Positions 35,458 through 43,664 of a DNA stretch of 64,000 bases are shown in pieces. Within the stretch, counting starts at the first letter, position 1. Each line of letters starts with the position of its first letter. A program made the position numbers and the translations under genes. The notes beneath the pieces were generated by a model, which saw only the letters and a list, made by a program, of their open reading frames with translations, was not told the DNA's origin and ran no database searches. The stretch spans positions 62,001 to 126,000 of the forward strand of contig NZ_JACORU010000001.1 of NCBI RefSeq assembly GCF_014297445.1. The letters run 5' to 3'. This stretch comes from Ramlibacter albus (lineage in GTDB: Bacteria > Pseudomonadota > Gammaproteobacteria > Burkholderiales > Burkholderiaceae_C).

Positions 35458-36879
35458 ATGATGGCCAGTATCTCGCCTTCCCCCGGCTTTGTCGCCAGCG
35501 GCAAGCCGCGCGCGGACGGATTGACCGCGGCGCTGGCCGAACGCGCCGCGGCGTGGCGCCACGAAGCCCTGCCCGAAGACGCGAGGGAACTGGTACGCCA
35601 GTGCCTGCTCGACTGGGTCGCCGTCTGCGTCGCGGGGGCGCATGAACCCCTGACACGCATGCTTGCGGAAGAGTGCCGCGAACAGGGCGGCCATCCTCAG
35701 GCGACAGTGGTGGGCCAGGGCTTCGCCACGAGTTGCCGCCAGGCCGCCCTCGTCAATGGCGCGGCCGCCCACGCGCTCGACTTCGACGACGTCAACATGA
35801 GCTTCAGCGGGCATCCGAGCGTGGTGCTGGTACCGGCTCTTCTGGCTCTTGCGGAGGCACGCGGAGCCAGCGGGGCCGAGTTCATCGCCGCTTTCGTCGC
35901 GGGATACGAGACGATGTGCAGGATCGGGGCGGCCGTCTCTCCCGGCCATTACGCCGCGGGGTTTCACGCGACCGCGACCATCGGCACCTTCGGCTCGGCA
36001 GCAGCATGTTCCCACCTGCTCGGTTTGGGAGCGGCCGACACGGCGGTGGCACTCGGAATCGCAGCGACGGAAGCATCCGGCCTGAAGTCCATGTTCGGCA
36101 CGATGTGCAAGCCATTGCATGCGGGCAGGGCCGCGGCCGACGGGTTGATGGCGGCTCAACTGGCAACTCGCGGGTTCACAAGCAGGTCGGACGCGATCGA
36201 AGCTATCCAGGGTTTCGCCGCGACGCATGGGCCCGATCTCGATCCCGATGCCGCGCTGCGCGACCCACCCGGTGGACTCTACTTGCGGCAGAACCTCTTC
36301 AAGTATCACGCCGCATGCTACGGCACCCATGCCGCCATCGAGGCTGCGCGGCACCTGATGGACCATCACGGCCTGAAGGTCACGGATGTGGAACGCGTCG
36401 CCGTGCACGTGTCGGCGGTGAGCGACGGCGTATGCAACATATCCGAACCGCGCGATGGCCTGGAAGCCAAGTTCAGCCTGCGCCACGCGGTGGCGATGGC
36501 GCTTTGCGGAATCGACACCGCCGCCTTGGAAAACTTCTCGGACGAAAGGGCCGCAGACCCGGAACTCGCGCTGGTGCGTGAACGCGTTCGCGTGCAGTTG
36601 CACGCCGAATGCTCGGAAATCACGCAGGCTGAGGTAGTCGTGAAGACCCGCGACGGCGCAACCCTGCGCCACCGCTACGATGCGGGCGTGCCCGAGACCG
36701 ACCTTGCGGCGCAGAAGGCGCGGCTGGTGCGCAAGTTCCGCGCGATGGCCGCACCTGCCATTTCCTCCGAGGTGTGCGAGCAACTTCTCGAGATCGTCGA
36801 GAGGCTGGACGAACTCCCCGATCTGTCCCCGATGGCGGGCCTGCTTTCGGGCGTGCCCCTCGATGCGACGAGGCATTGA
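35458..36879 (+). CDS. MmgE/PrpD family protein
   Basis: A 473-residue MmgE/PrpD protein from ATG 35458. The family includes 2-methylcitrate dehydratase and immunoresponsive/cis-aconitate decarboxylase, and many uncharacterised members occur in CoA-ester pathways. Visible blocks are NGAAAHALDFDDVNMSFSGHP, GYETMCRIGAAVSPGHYAAGFH, KSMFGTMCKPLHAGRAA and NLFKYHAACYGTH. LDFDD-HP and KPLHAGRAA are conserved active-site segments. It probably dehydrates or isomerises a small carboxylic acid or hydroxyacid. A second member is at 43665-45014. Confidence 0.87.
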   Translation: MMASISPSPGFVASGKPRADGLTAALAERAAAWRHEALPEDARELVRQCLLDWVAVCVAGAHEPLTRMLAEECREQGGHPQATVVGQGFATSCRQAALVNGAAAHALDFDDVNMSFSGHPSVVLVPALLALAEARGASGAEFIAAFVAGYETMCRIGAAVSPGHYAAGFHATATIGTFGSAAACSHLLGLGAADTAVALGIAATEASGLKSMFGTMCKPLHAGRAAADGLMAAQLATRGFTSRSDAIEAIQGFAATHGPDLDPDAALRDPPGGLYLRQNLFKYHAACYGTHAAIEAARHLMDHHGLKVTDVERVAVHVSAVSDGVCNISEPRDGLEAKFSLRHAVAMALCGIDTAALENFSDERAADPELALVRERVRVQLHAECSEITQAEVVVKTRDGATLRHRYDAGVPETDLAAQKARLVRKFRAMAAPAISSEVCEQLLEIVERLDELPDLSPMAGLLSGVPLDATRH

Positions 36880-36883
36880 AACG

Positions 36884-38026
36884 ATGAATTTTCTCGATGA
36901 AGAGCGGCAGGCCTGGAAGAACTCCGTCAGGCGGTGGGTGGATCGCGAGATCGGCCGCGAATACGTGCGCAAGTGCGACATGGAGCGGGCCTTTCCGTAC
37001 GAAGCGTACGAGAAGGCGGCGAAGCTCGGGTTTCACCGCCTGCTCGTCCCGGAAGCCGATGGCGGCGACGGCGGCGACGTGTTCTCTTACGCGCTCATGT
37101 GCGAATCGCTGTCGGCGTACGGCGTTGACTTCTCGGTCGCGATCGCCGGGGGCATCTTCACGGCGATGAACTTTTCCTTGCACGGGACCGACGACCAGAA
37201 GACCCGCTTCCTGCAGCCGTTCATGCGCGGTGAGATCCGGTTCCCGATCTCGATGTCCGAGCCGAACGCGGGCTCGGACGTCGCCAACGTGCAGACGCGC
37301 GCGGAGCGCGACGGCGACGACTACGTCCTCAATGGACAGAAACTGTGGTGCAGCGGCGCCGGCAATCGCGGCGCGGTCATCCTGATGCTCGTTCGCACGG
37401 CGCAGACCTCCGACAAGCGCGACGGGTTGAGCGTGTTCATCGTGCCCAATGACTTGCCGGGGCTCACCATCCGGCCCCTGCAGACACTTGCGCGCCGATC
37501 CGTCGTCACCACGGAAATCTTCCTGGATAGCGTGCGTGTGCCCGCGGCCAACATGCTGGGCGCGCCGGGCGAGGGCTTCAAGATCATCGCCGGCGAACAC
37601 CTTGCGCTCGAGCGCATCGCCGTGGCCGCAAGTTACGTCGGCAACGCACAGGGTGCTGTCGACGATGCGCTCGCGTACGCGAAGCAACGCGTCCAGTTCG
37701 GCAAGCCCATCTTCGAGTTCCAGGTCATCCGCCACATGCTGGCCGACATGCAGACCCAGACAGACGCCGCGCGGCTGCTCACCTATCGCGCAGCCGACCT
37801 CGCCGCGCGGGGAATGCCGTGCCGCAAGGAGGTCGCCATGGCCAAGCTGTTCGCCTCGGAAACGCTGCAGAACGTCAGCCGCCAGGCGATGCAGATCTTC
37901 GGCGGCATCGGCACCACGCCCGAAGCGGATGTGGAGCGCTACTTTCGCGAGGGCATGCAGGCCACTATCGGCGGCGGCACCTCGCAGATCCAGCGCACGA
38001 TCATCGCCCAGGAAATGCGCATCTGA
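36884..38026 (+). CDS. Acyl-CoA dehydrogenase, isovaleryl-type Glu
   Basis: A 380-residue acyl-CoA dehydrogenase from ATG 36884 (MNFLDEERQAWKN). The flavin motif is SMSEPNAGSDVAN. The C-terminal base position is glycine (IGGGTSQIQ), but E243 in HLALERIAVA aligns with Glu254 of isovaleryl-CoA dehydrogenase. MQIFGGIGTTPEADVER is the usual C-terminal loop. The stop shares its last base with the Nudix start. Part of the IclR-led operon. Confidence 0.89.
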   Translation: MNFLDEERQAWKNSVRRWVDREIGREYVRKCDMERAFPYEAYEKAAKLGFHRLLVPEADGGDGGDVFSYALMCESLSAYGVDFSVAIAGGIFTAMNFSLHGTDDQKTRFLQPFMRGEIRFPISMSEPNAGSDVANVQTRAERDGDDYVLNGQKLWCSGAGNRGAVILMLVRTAQTSDKRDGLSVFIVPNDLPGLTIRPLQTLARRSVVTTEIFLDSVRVPAANMLGAPGEGFKIIAGEHLALERIAVAASYVGNAQGAVDDALAYAKQRVQFGKPIFEFQVIRHMLADMQTQTDAARLLTYRAADLAARGMPCRKEVAMAKLFASETLQNVSRQAMQIFGGIGTTPEADVERYFREGMQATIGGGTSQIQRTIIAQEMRI

Positions 38027-38823
38027 TGAAGCCGGCGGATTCCCGGCCGGTGCCAGCTGCGACGCTGGTGCTGGTGCGAGACGGACCCGGAGGGCTGCAG
38101 ACCCTGATGATCGTGCGCCACCAGGAAGTCGCCTTCGCGCAAGGTGCCGCTGTCTTTCCGGGCGGAAAGGTTGCACCGTCCGACAGTTCACCAGATCTGC
38201 AAGCTCACCTTCCAGTCGCCCTCGCCTGCAGCAAGGAAGAAGCGGCTCTGCGCGTCGCCGCCGTGCGCGAAACCTTCGAGGAGAGCGGCTTGCTGCTGGC
38301 TCGAAGCAAGGGGCATCTGCTCGACGGAAATGCGCTGGCCCTGACCCGCGAGCGCTGGCAGGCGTGCGTGCGGGAATCGACCGAAGGCTTCCTGGCAATG
38401 GTGCGGGGCGAAGGCCTGGAGCTGGCCGTGGACCTGCTGCATCCCTTTGCCCATTGGGTGACGCCCGAAGGTGCGCCCAAGCGTTTCGACACCCACTTCT
38501 TCATCGCGAAGGCTCCGCCGGGCCAGATGGCAGCCCACGACGGCCGTGAAGCGGTCGAGTCGTTCTGGGTGAGCCCGCATCAGGCCATGCGCGATTGCGA
38601 GGATGGGCGGCGAGCGACCATGTTCCCTACGCTTTGCAATCTGGCGCTTTTGGGACCGAGCACGAGCGCAGTGGCTGCGTTGGCTGCTGCGGGCGCCCGC
38701 GAGGTACGGCGAATCCAGCCCACGCTCACGGTCCGCGCGGACGGCCGACGCATCCCGGTCCTGCCGCATGGCTGCGGGTACCCCCCTCTTTCGTCGGCCC
38801 TCATGGACCGGGTCGCGCGCTGA
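38026..38823 (+). CDS. Nudix hydrolase, NUDT19/NUDT7-like (probable acyl-CoA or CoA diphosphatase)
   Basis: A 265-residue Nudix protein. The box is split: FPGGKV at 44-49 is separated by about 30 residues from AAVRETFEESGLLL at 78-91. This insert is a feature of mammalian NUDT19 (RP2), which hydrolyses CoA and acyl-CoA to phosphopantetheine products. The catalytic REXXEE Glu residues are present. In an operon that accumulates CoA esters it could release CoA trapped as dead-end esters or trim the CoA pool. The link to CoA is inference from architecture and context. Confidence 0.8.
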   Translation: MKPADSRPVPAATLVLVRDGPGGLQTLMIVRHQEVAFAQGAAVFPGGKVAPSDSSPDLQAHLPVALACSKEEAALRVAAVRETFEESGLLLARSKGHLLDGNALALTRERWQACVRESTEGFLAMVRGEGLELAVDLLHPFAHWVTPEGAPKRFDTHFFIAKAPPGQMAAHDGREAVESFWVSPHQAMRDCEDGRRATMFPTLCNLALLGPSTSAVAALAAAGAREVRRIQPTLTVRADGRRIPVLPHGCGYPPLSSALMDRVAR

Positions 38824-38850
38824 CACAAAACAAGGATCTAGGTCAATCGA

Positions 38851-39321
38851 ATGGAAACACTGGGAATCGGCCTGCATTTCGAGGACCTTCCGGTCGGGCG
38901 GCAATTCCGCACCGTGGGCAGGACGGTCACCGAGGCGGACATCGTCAACTTCTGCTCTTGCACCGGCATGACGGAAGTGCTCTTCACGGACCTCGAGTTC
39001 CTGCGCACCGAGTCGGACATCAAGGGCCGCGTTGCCCCCGGCGCGCTGGCCTATACCTTCGCCGAGGGCCTGCTGGTCCATGCCACCATGCAGCACACCG
39101 GCTATGCCTTCCTCGAAATGGACTTCAAAGTCCATCACCCCGTATTCGCCGGCGACACGCTGCATGTGGAGTGCGAGGTGATCGAGGCACGCCGCAGCAA
39201 GAGCCGCCCGGGCCGCGGCCTCGTGCGCACGCGCAACAGGATCGTCAAGCAGGACGGCAGGCTTGCCATCACCTACACGCCGCTTCGCATGATCAAGTGC
39301 CGCACGGAAGGTGTTTCGTGA
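38851..39321 (+). CDS. MaoC-like hot-dog protein without the catalytic Asp-His pair
   Basis: A 156-residue hot-dog protein from ATG 38851. The fold is clear from FEDLPVGRQFRTVGRTVTEADIVNF, split here as the strand and hot-dog helix entry, and from HHPVFAGDTLHVECEV. Where hydratases have the A-D-F-N-x-L-H type motif this protein reads CTGMTEVLFTD, so both Asp and His are missing. It may act as a partner subunit, a thioesterase-like protein or a binding domain. Its stop overlaps the GTG of the decayed dehydrogenase that follows. Confidence 0.75.
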   Translation: METLGIGLHFEDLPVGRQFRTVGRTVTEADIVNFCSCTGMTEVLFTDLEFLRTESDIKGRVAPGALAYTFAEGLLVHATMQHTGYAFLEMDFKVHHPVFAGDTLHVECEVIEARRSKSRPGRGLVRTRNRIVKQDGRLAITYTPLRMIKCRTEGVS

Positions 39322-40307
39322 GCCGGTCAGCAGGCTGCCGCGGAGCAGCACCCGCTGTTCGCGCTGGGCGAAGAGCAGCGCCAGATCCAGCAGATGGTTC
39401 GGCGTCTCACCCGCGAGCGGGTCGCGCCACGGGCCGACGCCATCGACCGCACGGCCGAATATCCGCAGGACGTGTTCGAGCTGCTGCGCGACGCGGGCCT
39501 CTTCGCGATCCCCTTTCCGTCGGAATACGGTGGCACGGGCAGCATGCTCTCGGCGACCGTGGCCATCGGCGACGCTGCGAAGGCGGCTACCGTATCAGCG
39601 GCTCGAAGATCCGGTGCACGAACTCCTCCGTGGCCGACTTCGTTCTCGTCGCCGCGAAGACCGGCGACGCCGATACGGCCGGGGCCATCAACCTGTTCAT
39701 CATCGCGCGCGGGAGCAAGGGGTTCACTATCGGCCGCAAGGAAGAAAAGGTGGGAGCGCGCGGCGTGCCGTCCTGCCCCCTCTTCCTCGACGAAGTGTTT
39801 GTGCCGGAGGCCAACCGGATCGGCGAGGACGGGCGCGGCTTCAAGGCGGTGATGGAAGCTTTCAACAAAAGCCGCCCTCTGACCGGCGCAAGGGGTGTGG
39901 GCATCGCCCAGGGCGCGACTGACCTGGCGATCGAGTTCGTGAAGAGCCGGGTCACTTGGGGCCGACCAGTGAGCGAATACCAGGGAGTGCGCTGGATGCT
40001 GGCCGACATGGCCATGCAGACGGAAGCGGCGCGCCAACTGGTCTACAGCGCCGCCGCAGCGGTGGATGCGGGCTTGGCAGCAGCCGCATTGGCGCCCGTT
40101 GCGGCGATGGCCAAGTGCTTCGCCACTGACAACGCCATGCGCGTGGCGACGGACGCGGTGCAATTGTTCGGCGCTGCCGGCATTTCCGCCGACGTTCCCA
40201 TCAACCGCTATTTCCGCGACGCGAAGGTGCTGCAGATCATCGAAGGCACCAACCAGATCCAGCGCAACATCATCGGCGACAGCCTCCTCGGGAAAGCCCG
40301 GCGCTGA
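39318..40307 (+). pseudogene. Decayed acyl-CoA dehydrogenase (frameshift plus internal deletion)
   Basis: The original start was probably GTG 39318, overlapping the previous stop. The next bases give dehydrogenase N-terminal sequence only after a one-base shift near 39322 (HPLFALGEEQRQIQ, RRLTRERVAPRADAIDRT, FPSEYGGTGSMLSATVAI). Near 39560-39580 the N-terminal domain stops and the text jumps to GGYRISGSKIRCT in another frame, the start of the middle beta domain. About 95 residues, including the SEPxAGSD flavin region, are missing. The rest is well conserved to EGTNQIQRNIIGDSLLG at 40307, with the usual catalytic Glu. A normal member would be about 385 residues. It is almost certainly non-functional. 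Confidence 0.85.
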
Positions 40308-40481
40308 GGGCGATTGCCCATCTCGGCTCCATGCGCGGGGGTCCCATCCAAATCCTCGCGAAGGCTAATCAAAGCCCGTCACGCATTTGACAGATCGGAC
40401 CCGTCGTCGCGCAAGCCCGCCCATCTTCGTCGATGAATTCGACTTGCGGCGCCGGGAGCCAGACCAGCCAGCAAGCCCCCC

Positions 40482-40537
40482 TTGATCCCGAGCGCATCCG
40501 ATGTATCATATCGGAACACGTTTCATTCATCGGAACA
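40482..40537 (+). promoter_or_regulatory. Candidate promoter and direct-repeat operator for the 40.5-45.0 kb operon
   Basis: TTGATC (40482-40487) and TATCAT (40504-40509) are 16 bases apart and resemble a sigma-70 promoter. Two copies of ATCGGAACA follow at 40510-40518 and 40529-40537, 19 bases start to start, covering the predicted transcript start. Such placement suits a repressor. The preceding gap 40308-40481 holds no recognisable gene or structure. Confidence 0.45.
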
Positions 40538-40542
40538 TTCAA

Positions 40543-41700
40543 GTGAACTTCGACCTTAGCCTCGACGATCAGGCTTTTGCCGAATCAGTCAGCCGCTTCG
40601 CGCAGGACAAGCTCGCGCCCGGCGCCCTCCAGCGTGCGCACAGTAAGACCTACCCGTGGGAGACCGCGCAGCTGCTGGCGAAGCAGGGCCTGCTGGGCAT
40701 CGCCCTTGATCCGGACGATGGCGGACAGGGCGGCACACTCATGCACGCGGTGTTGGCGATCCAGCAGGTCGCGCTGGCCTGCCCCAAGAGCGCCGACATC
40801 GTGCAGGCCGGCAACTTCGGGCCGATTCGCACGTTCGTCGAGTACGCGTCGCGGGAGCAGAAGCTCCGCTTCTTGCCCGACCTCCTGGCAGGGAAGAAGC
40901 TGATTGCGCTCGGGATGACCGAGCCCGACGCAGGCTCCGCGGTGACCGAGCTTCGCACGACCGCGCGGGAGGATAAAGGTGACTATGTCATCAACGGTAG
41001 CAAGATCTTCTCAACTAACAGCCAGGACGCGGATCTTTTTCTCATATACGTTCGCTTCGGCCCCGGGCTGGAGAACATCGGCTCGCTGTTGGTGGAGCGC
41101 GGCGCGTCCGGTTTCACCATCGGCAAGGAAGCGTCATTCATGAATGGCGAGCAGTGGTGCCCGCTCTACTTCGAGAATGCGCGCGTGCCCGCGGCCAACC
41201 TGCTTCTGGGGCCTGGTGGCTTCAAGAAGCAGATCTCCGGTTTCAACGTGGAACGCCTGGGCAACGCCTCTCGGTCCCTAGCGCTCGGCCGCTACGCCTT
41301 CAACCGCGCACGCGAGCACGCGATGACGCGCAAGCAGTTCGGCCGCGAGCTGTGCGAGTTCCAAGGCCTGCAGTGGAAATTCGCGGATATGTGGATGAAG
41401 CTCGAGCAGGCGCAGCTGCTGTTGTACAAGGCGGCATTGGAAGGCGAGCACGGCCTGCCTTCGGCGCAGAGCACCGCGATGGCAAAGCTTGCCTGCAACG
41501 AAGCTGGCTGGTTCGCAGCCAACGAGGCGCTGCAGGTGATGGGCGGCCTGGGCTTCAGCCAGGAGTCGCTGGTCGAATATTGCGTGCGCCGCATCCGCGG
41601 CTGGATGATCGCGGGAGGCTCGCTGGAAATGCTGCGTAACCGCATCGCCGAAGGCGTGTTCGAGCGCACGTTCCCGCAACGGCCACCCAAGGTGGCGTGA
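40543..41700 (+). CDS. Acyl-CoA dehydrogenase, isovaleryl-type Glu
   Basis: A 385-residue acyl-CoA dehydrogenase. GTG 40543 (NFDLSLDDQAF follows) is preferred over ATG 40501 because the latter overlaps the predicted promoter and repeats. The flavin motif is GMTEPDAGSA. The C-terminal base site is glycine (IAGGSLEML), while E237 in GFNVERLGN is at the isovaleryl-type position. VMGGLGFSQESLVEYCVRR is the C-terminal loop. First gene of a four-gene operon that also carries a second dehydrogenase with Asp at the base position. Confidence 0.88.
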   Translation: MNFDLSLDDQAFAESVSRFAQDKLAPGALQRAHSKTYPWETAQLLAKQGLLGIALDPDDGGQGGTLMHAVLAIQQVALACPKSADIVQAGNFGPIRTFVEYASREQKLRFLPDLLAGKKLIALGMTEPDAGSAVTELRTTAREDKGDYVINGSKIFSTNSQDADLFLIYVRFGPGLENIGSLLVERGASGFTIGKEASFMNGEQWCPLYFENARVPAANLLLGPGGFKKQISGFNVERLGNASRSLALGRYAFNRAREHAMTRKQFGRELCEFQGLQWKFADMWMKLEQAQLLLYKAALEGEHGLPSAQSTAMAKLACNEAGWFAANEALQVMGGLGFSQESLVEYCVRRIRGWMIAGGSLEMLRNRIAEGVFERTFPQRPPKVA

Positions 41701-41713
41701 AGGAGACCGACAA

Positions 41714-42496
41714 ATGGATCTGCAGATGAAGGCCAAGACCGCCGTGATCACCGGCGGTGTGCAGGGTATCGGCCTGGAGGTGGCGCGCGAACTAGCGCGT
41801 GAAGGCGCCAACCTGGTGTTGGCCGACGTGAATGAGAGCGCGGGTGCCGCAGCCGTGGAAGAACTGTCACGCATCACGGCAGCCGCCTTCGTGCGCGTGG
41901 ACCTTACCGATCCGCACTCGGTAAGGCAGCTAATGGACGCGGCTGTGGAACGCTTCGGTGCAGTCCACATCTTCGTGAACTCCGCCGCCATCCTGGACGA
42001 CAAGACCTTCGAGGAGTCTTCGCCGGAGGACTGGAAGCGCATGCTCGACGTGTGCCTGCTGGGCCCCATGCACTGCCTTCACGCCGTGCTGCCACTGATG
42101 AAGCGCCAGCAGTACGGCCGCATCGTGTGCTTTTCCTCCGACTCCGCGCGCATCGGGCAGGCCCGCCTGTCCTATTACGCCGCCGCGAAGGCCGGGGTCA
42201 CCGCGCTTGTGAAATCCATTGCGCAGGAGATGGGGCCGCACGGCATCACCGCCAACATCGTCTCGCCTGGCGCGACCAACACGCCAATGCGCATGAGCCG
42301 GGAAGCTGCCATGCGCGAGCAGATGGGCGAGGAGAAGTACACCAGGCGCGTGCAAAACGTGCAGAAGATGTACCCGCTGCGCCGAATCGGCGAGCCGTGC
42401 GACATCGCGCCCATGGTGGCGCTGCTGGTCAGCGACCGTTCCTCATGGGTTACCGGACAGGTGGTCAGCGTGAACGGCGGCTTTACTATGGCCTGA
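41714..42496 (+). CDS. SDR-family oxidoreductase
   Basis: A 260-residue classical SDR. TGGVQGIG is in the first 22 residues. SAAILDD occupies the NNAG position with Ser replacing the first residues (VNSAAI). The catalytic residues are SSDSAR, YYAAAK. VLADVNE after the second strand favours NAD. It lies 13 bases after the dehydrogenase and 18 before the next. Possible role: 3-hydroxyacyl-CoA or alicyclic alcohol oxidation. Confidence 0.86.
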   Translation: MDLQMKAKTAVITGGVQGIGLEVARELAREGANLVLADVNESAGAAAVEELSRITAAAFVRVDLTDPHSVRQLMDAAVERFGAVHIFVNSAAILDDKTFEESSPEDWKRMLDVCLLGPMHCLHAVLPLMKRQQYGRIVCFSSDSARIGQARLSYYAAAKAGVTALVKSIAQEMGPHGITANIVSPGATNTPMRMSREAAMREQMGEEKYTRRVQNVQKMYPLRRIGEPCDIAPMVALLVSDRSSWVTGQVVSVNGGFTMA

Positions 42497-42514
42497 CGGA
42501 AGGGCGCAAACTGC

Positions 42515-43654
42515 ATGCATTTCGAACTCACTTCCGACCAGAGCCAGCTGCAGGACGCTGCGCGGCGACTATCGCAGGGCAAGCTGCAACCCCTCCTGGC
42601 CGCGCATCCCGCGACGAAGCCGCTGCCCAAGGCGGCGATGTTGGAGATTTTCGGGATCCTCGCCCAGTTCGGTCTCACCGGCGCACGCGTTCCGCAGGAG
42701 TTCGGTGGCAGCGGCTTGGGTATGCTGGACTACGGCCTCGTCTTCGAACAACTGCCCGGCGTGGTGGCACTCGCGCTCATCGCACATGAAGGCACGATTT
42801 CGCGCCTGTGTGCCAGCGGCGTCGCGCAGGCAGAGCCGCAGCTCATCGAAGCGCTACTGCTGGGCACGAAGATCGCATGCACCGCGTCGACCGAACCCAC
42901 CACTGGCTCGGACCCCAAAAGCATCAAGCTGCGCATCCGCCACGCGGGGGGCGATGCCTTCCTCACCGGTACCAAGCAGTGGATCACCAATGGCACCATC
43001 GCTGACGTCGCGCTCGTCACGGGAAAGACAGAGGCCGGCGGCGAGCTGCAACGCTTCCTCGTCAAGCGCGAGGAGTCGCCCTTCCATGCGAGTGAAATCG
43101 CCTGCATCGGACTGCAGCAGGGACACCTTAGCGAGCTGAGCTTCGAGGACGTGCGCGTGCCAGGCCGCAACTCGCTGCCCGAGGGCGCGAGCACGATGAA
43201 GACGCTGACGCAGGCCTGGCTGATCAACCGGCCGCTTCTGGGCCTGCTTGCGCTGCAGCTCGCGCAGCGCAGCCGCGACATCGCACTCGCGCACCTGAAG
43301 GATCGCGTGCAGTTTGGCGAGACGCTGGTCAACAAGCAGCTGATCCAGAATGCGCTGGTGGACATCGACGCCTCGATCGCGGCGGCGCGCCTGCTGTGCC
43401 TCAGCGCGCTCGACGCAGCGGACCGCGGTCTCGCGACGCAGGCCCTTTCGGCGATGGCCAAGCGACAGGCCCTGACCACGGCCGACCACGCGGCGGGGAT
43501 TGCGATGCGCCTGTGCGGCGCAATGGGCCTGGCCACTGAAACCGGCGTGGAGCAGAACCTGCGGGACATCCGCATGATCACCATTCCAGACGGCACGCAT
43601 GAAATTCTCACGCTTATCGCGGGCCGCGAGATCACCGGCGCCAGCGCTCTCTGA
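42515..43654 (+). CDS. Acyl-CoA dehydrogenase with Asp at the catalytic-base position
   Basis: A 379-residue acyl-CoA dehydrogenase. It has TASTEPTTGSDPKSIK in the flavin region and TIPDGTHEILTLIAGRE at the end, so the usual catalytic Glu is D359. The isovaleryl-type position reads INRP and has no Glu. It shares the P-D-G-T pattern with the protein at 14737-15897. The N-terminal half is divergent. It could act alone on an unusual, perhaps cyclic, acyl-CoA or pair with the dehydrogenase two genes upstream. Confidence 0.84.
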   Translation: MHFELTSDQSQLQDAARRLSQGKLQPLLAAHPATKPLPKAAMLEIFGILAQFGLTGARVPQEFGGSGLGMLDYGLVFEQLPGVVALALIAHEGTISRLCASGVAQAEPQLIEALLLGTKIACTASTEPTTGSDPKSIKLRIRHAGGDAFLTGTKQWITNGTIADVALVTGKTEAGGELQRFLVKREESPFHASEIACIGLQQGHLSELSFEDVRVPGRNSLPEGASTMKTLTQAWLINRPLLGLLALQLAQRSRDIALAHLKDRVQFGETLVNKQLIQNALVDIDASIAAARLLCLSALDAADRGLATQALSAMAKRQALTTADHAAGIAMRLCGAMGLATETGVEQNLRDIRMITIPDGTHEILTLIAGREITGASAL

Positions 43655-43664
43655 TGGCCGGAGT

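Noticed and set aside
40308-40481. A small gene in the gap after the decayed dehydrogenase
   Set aside because: No frame with a ribosome-binding site or recognisable protein sequence was seen.
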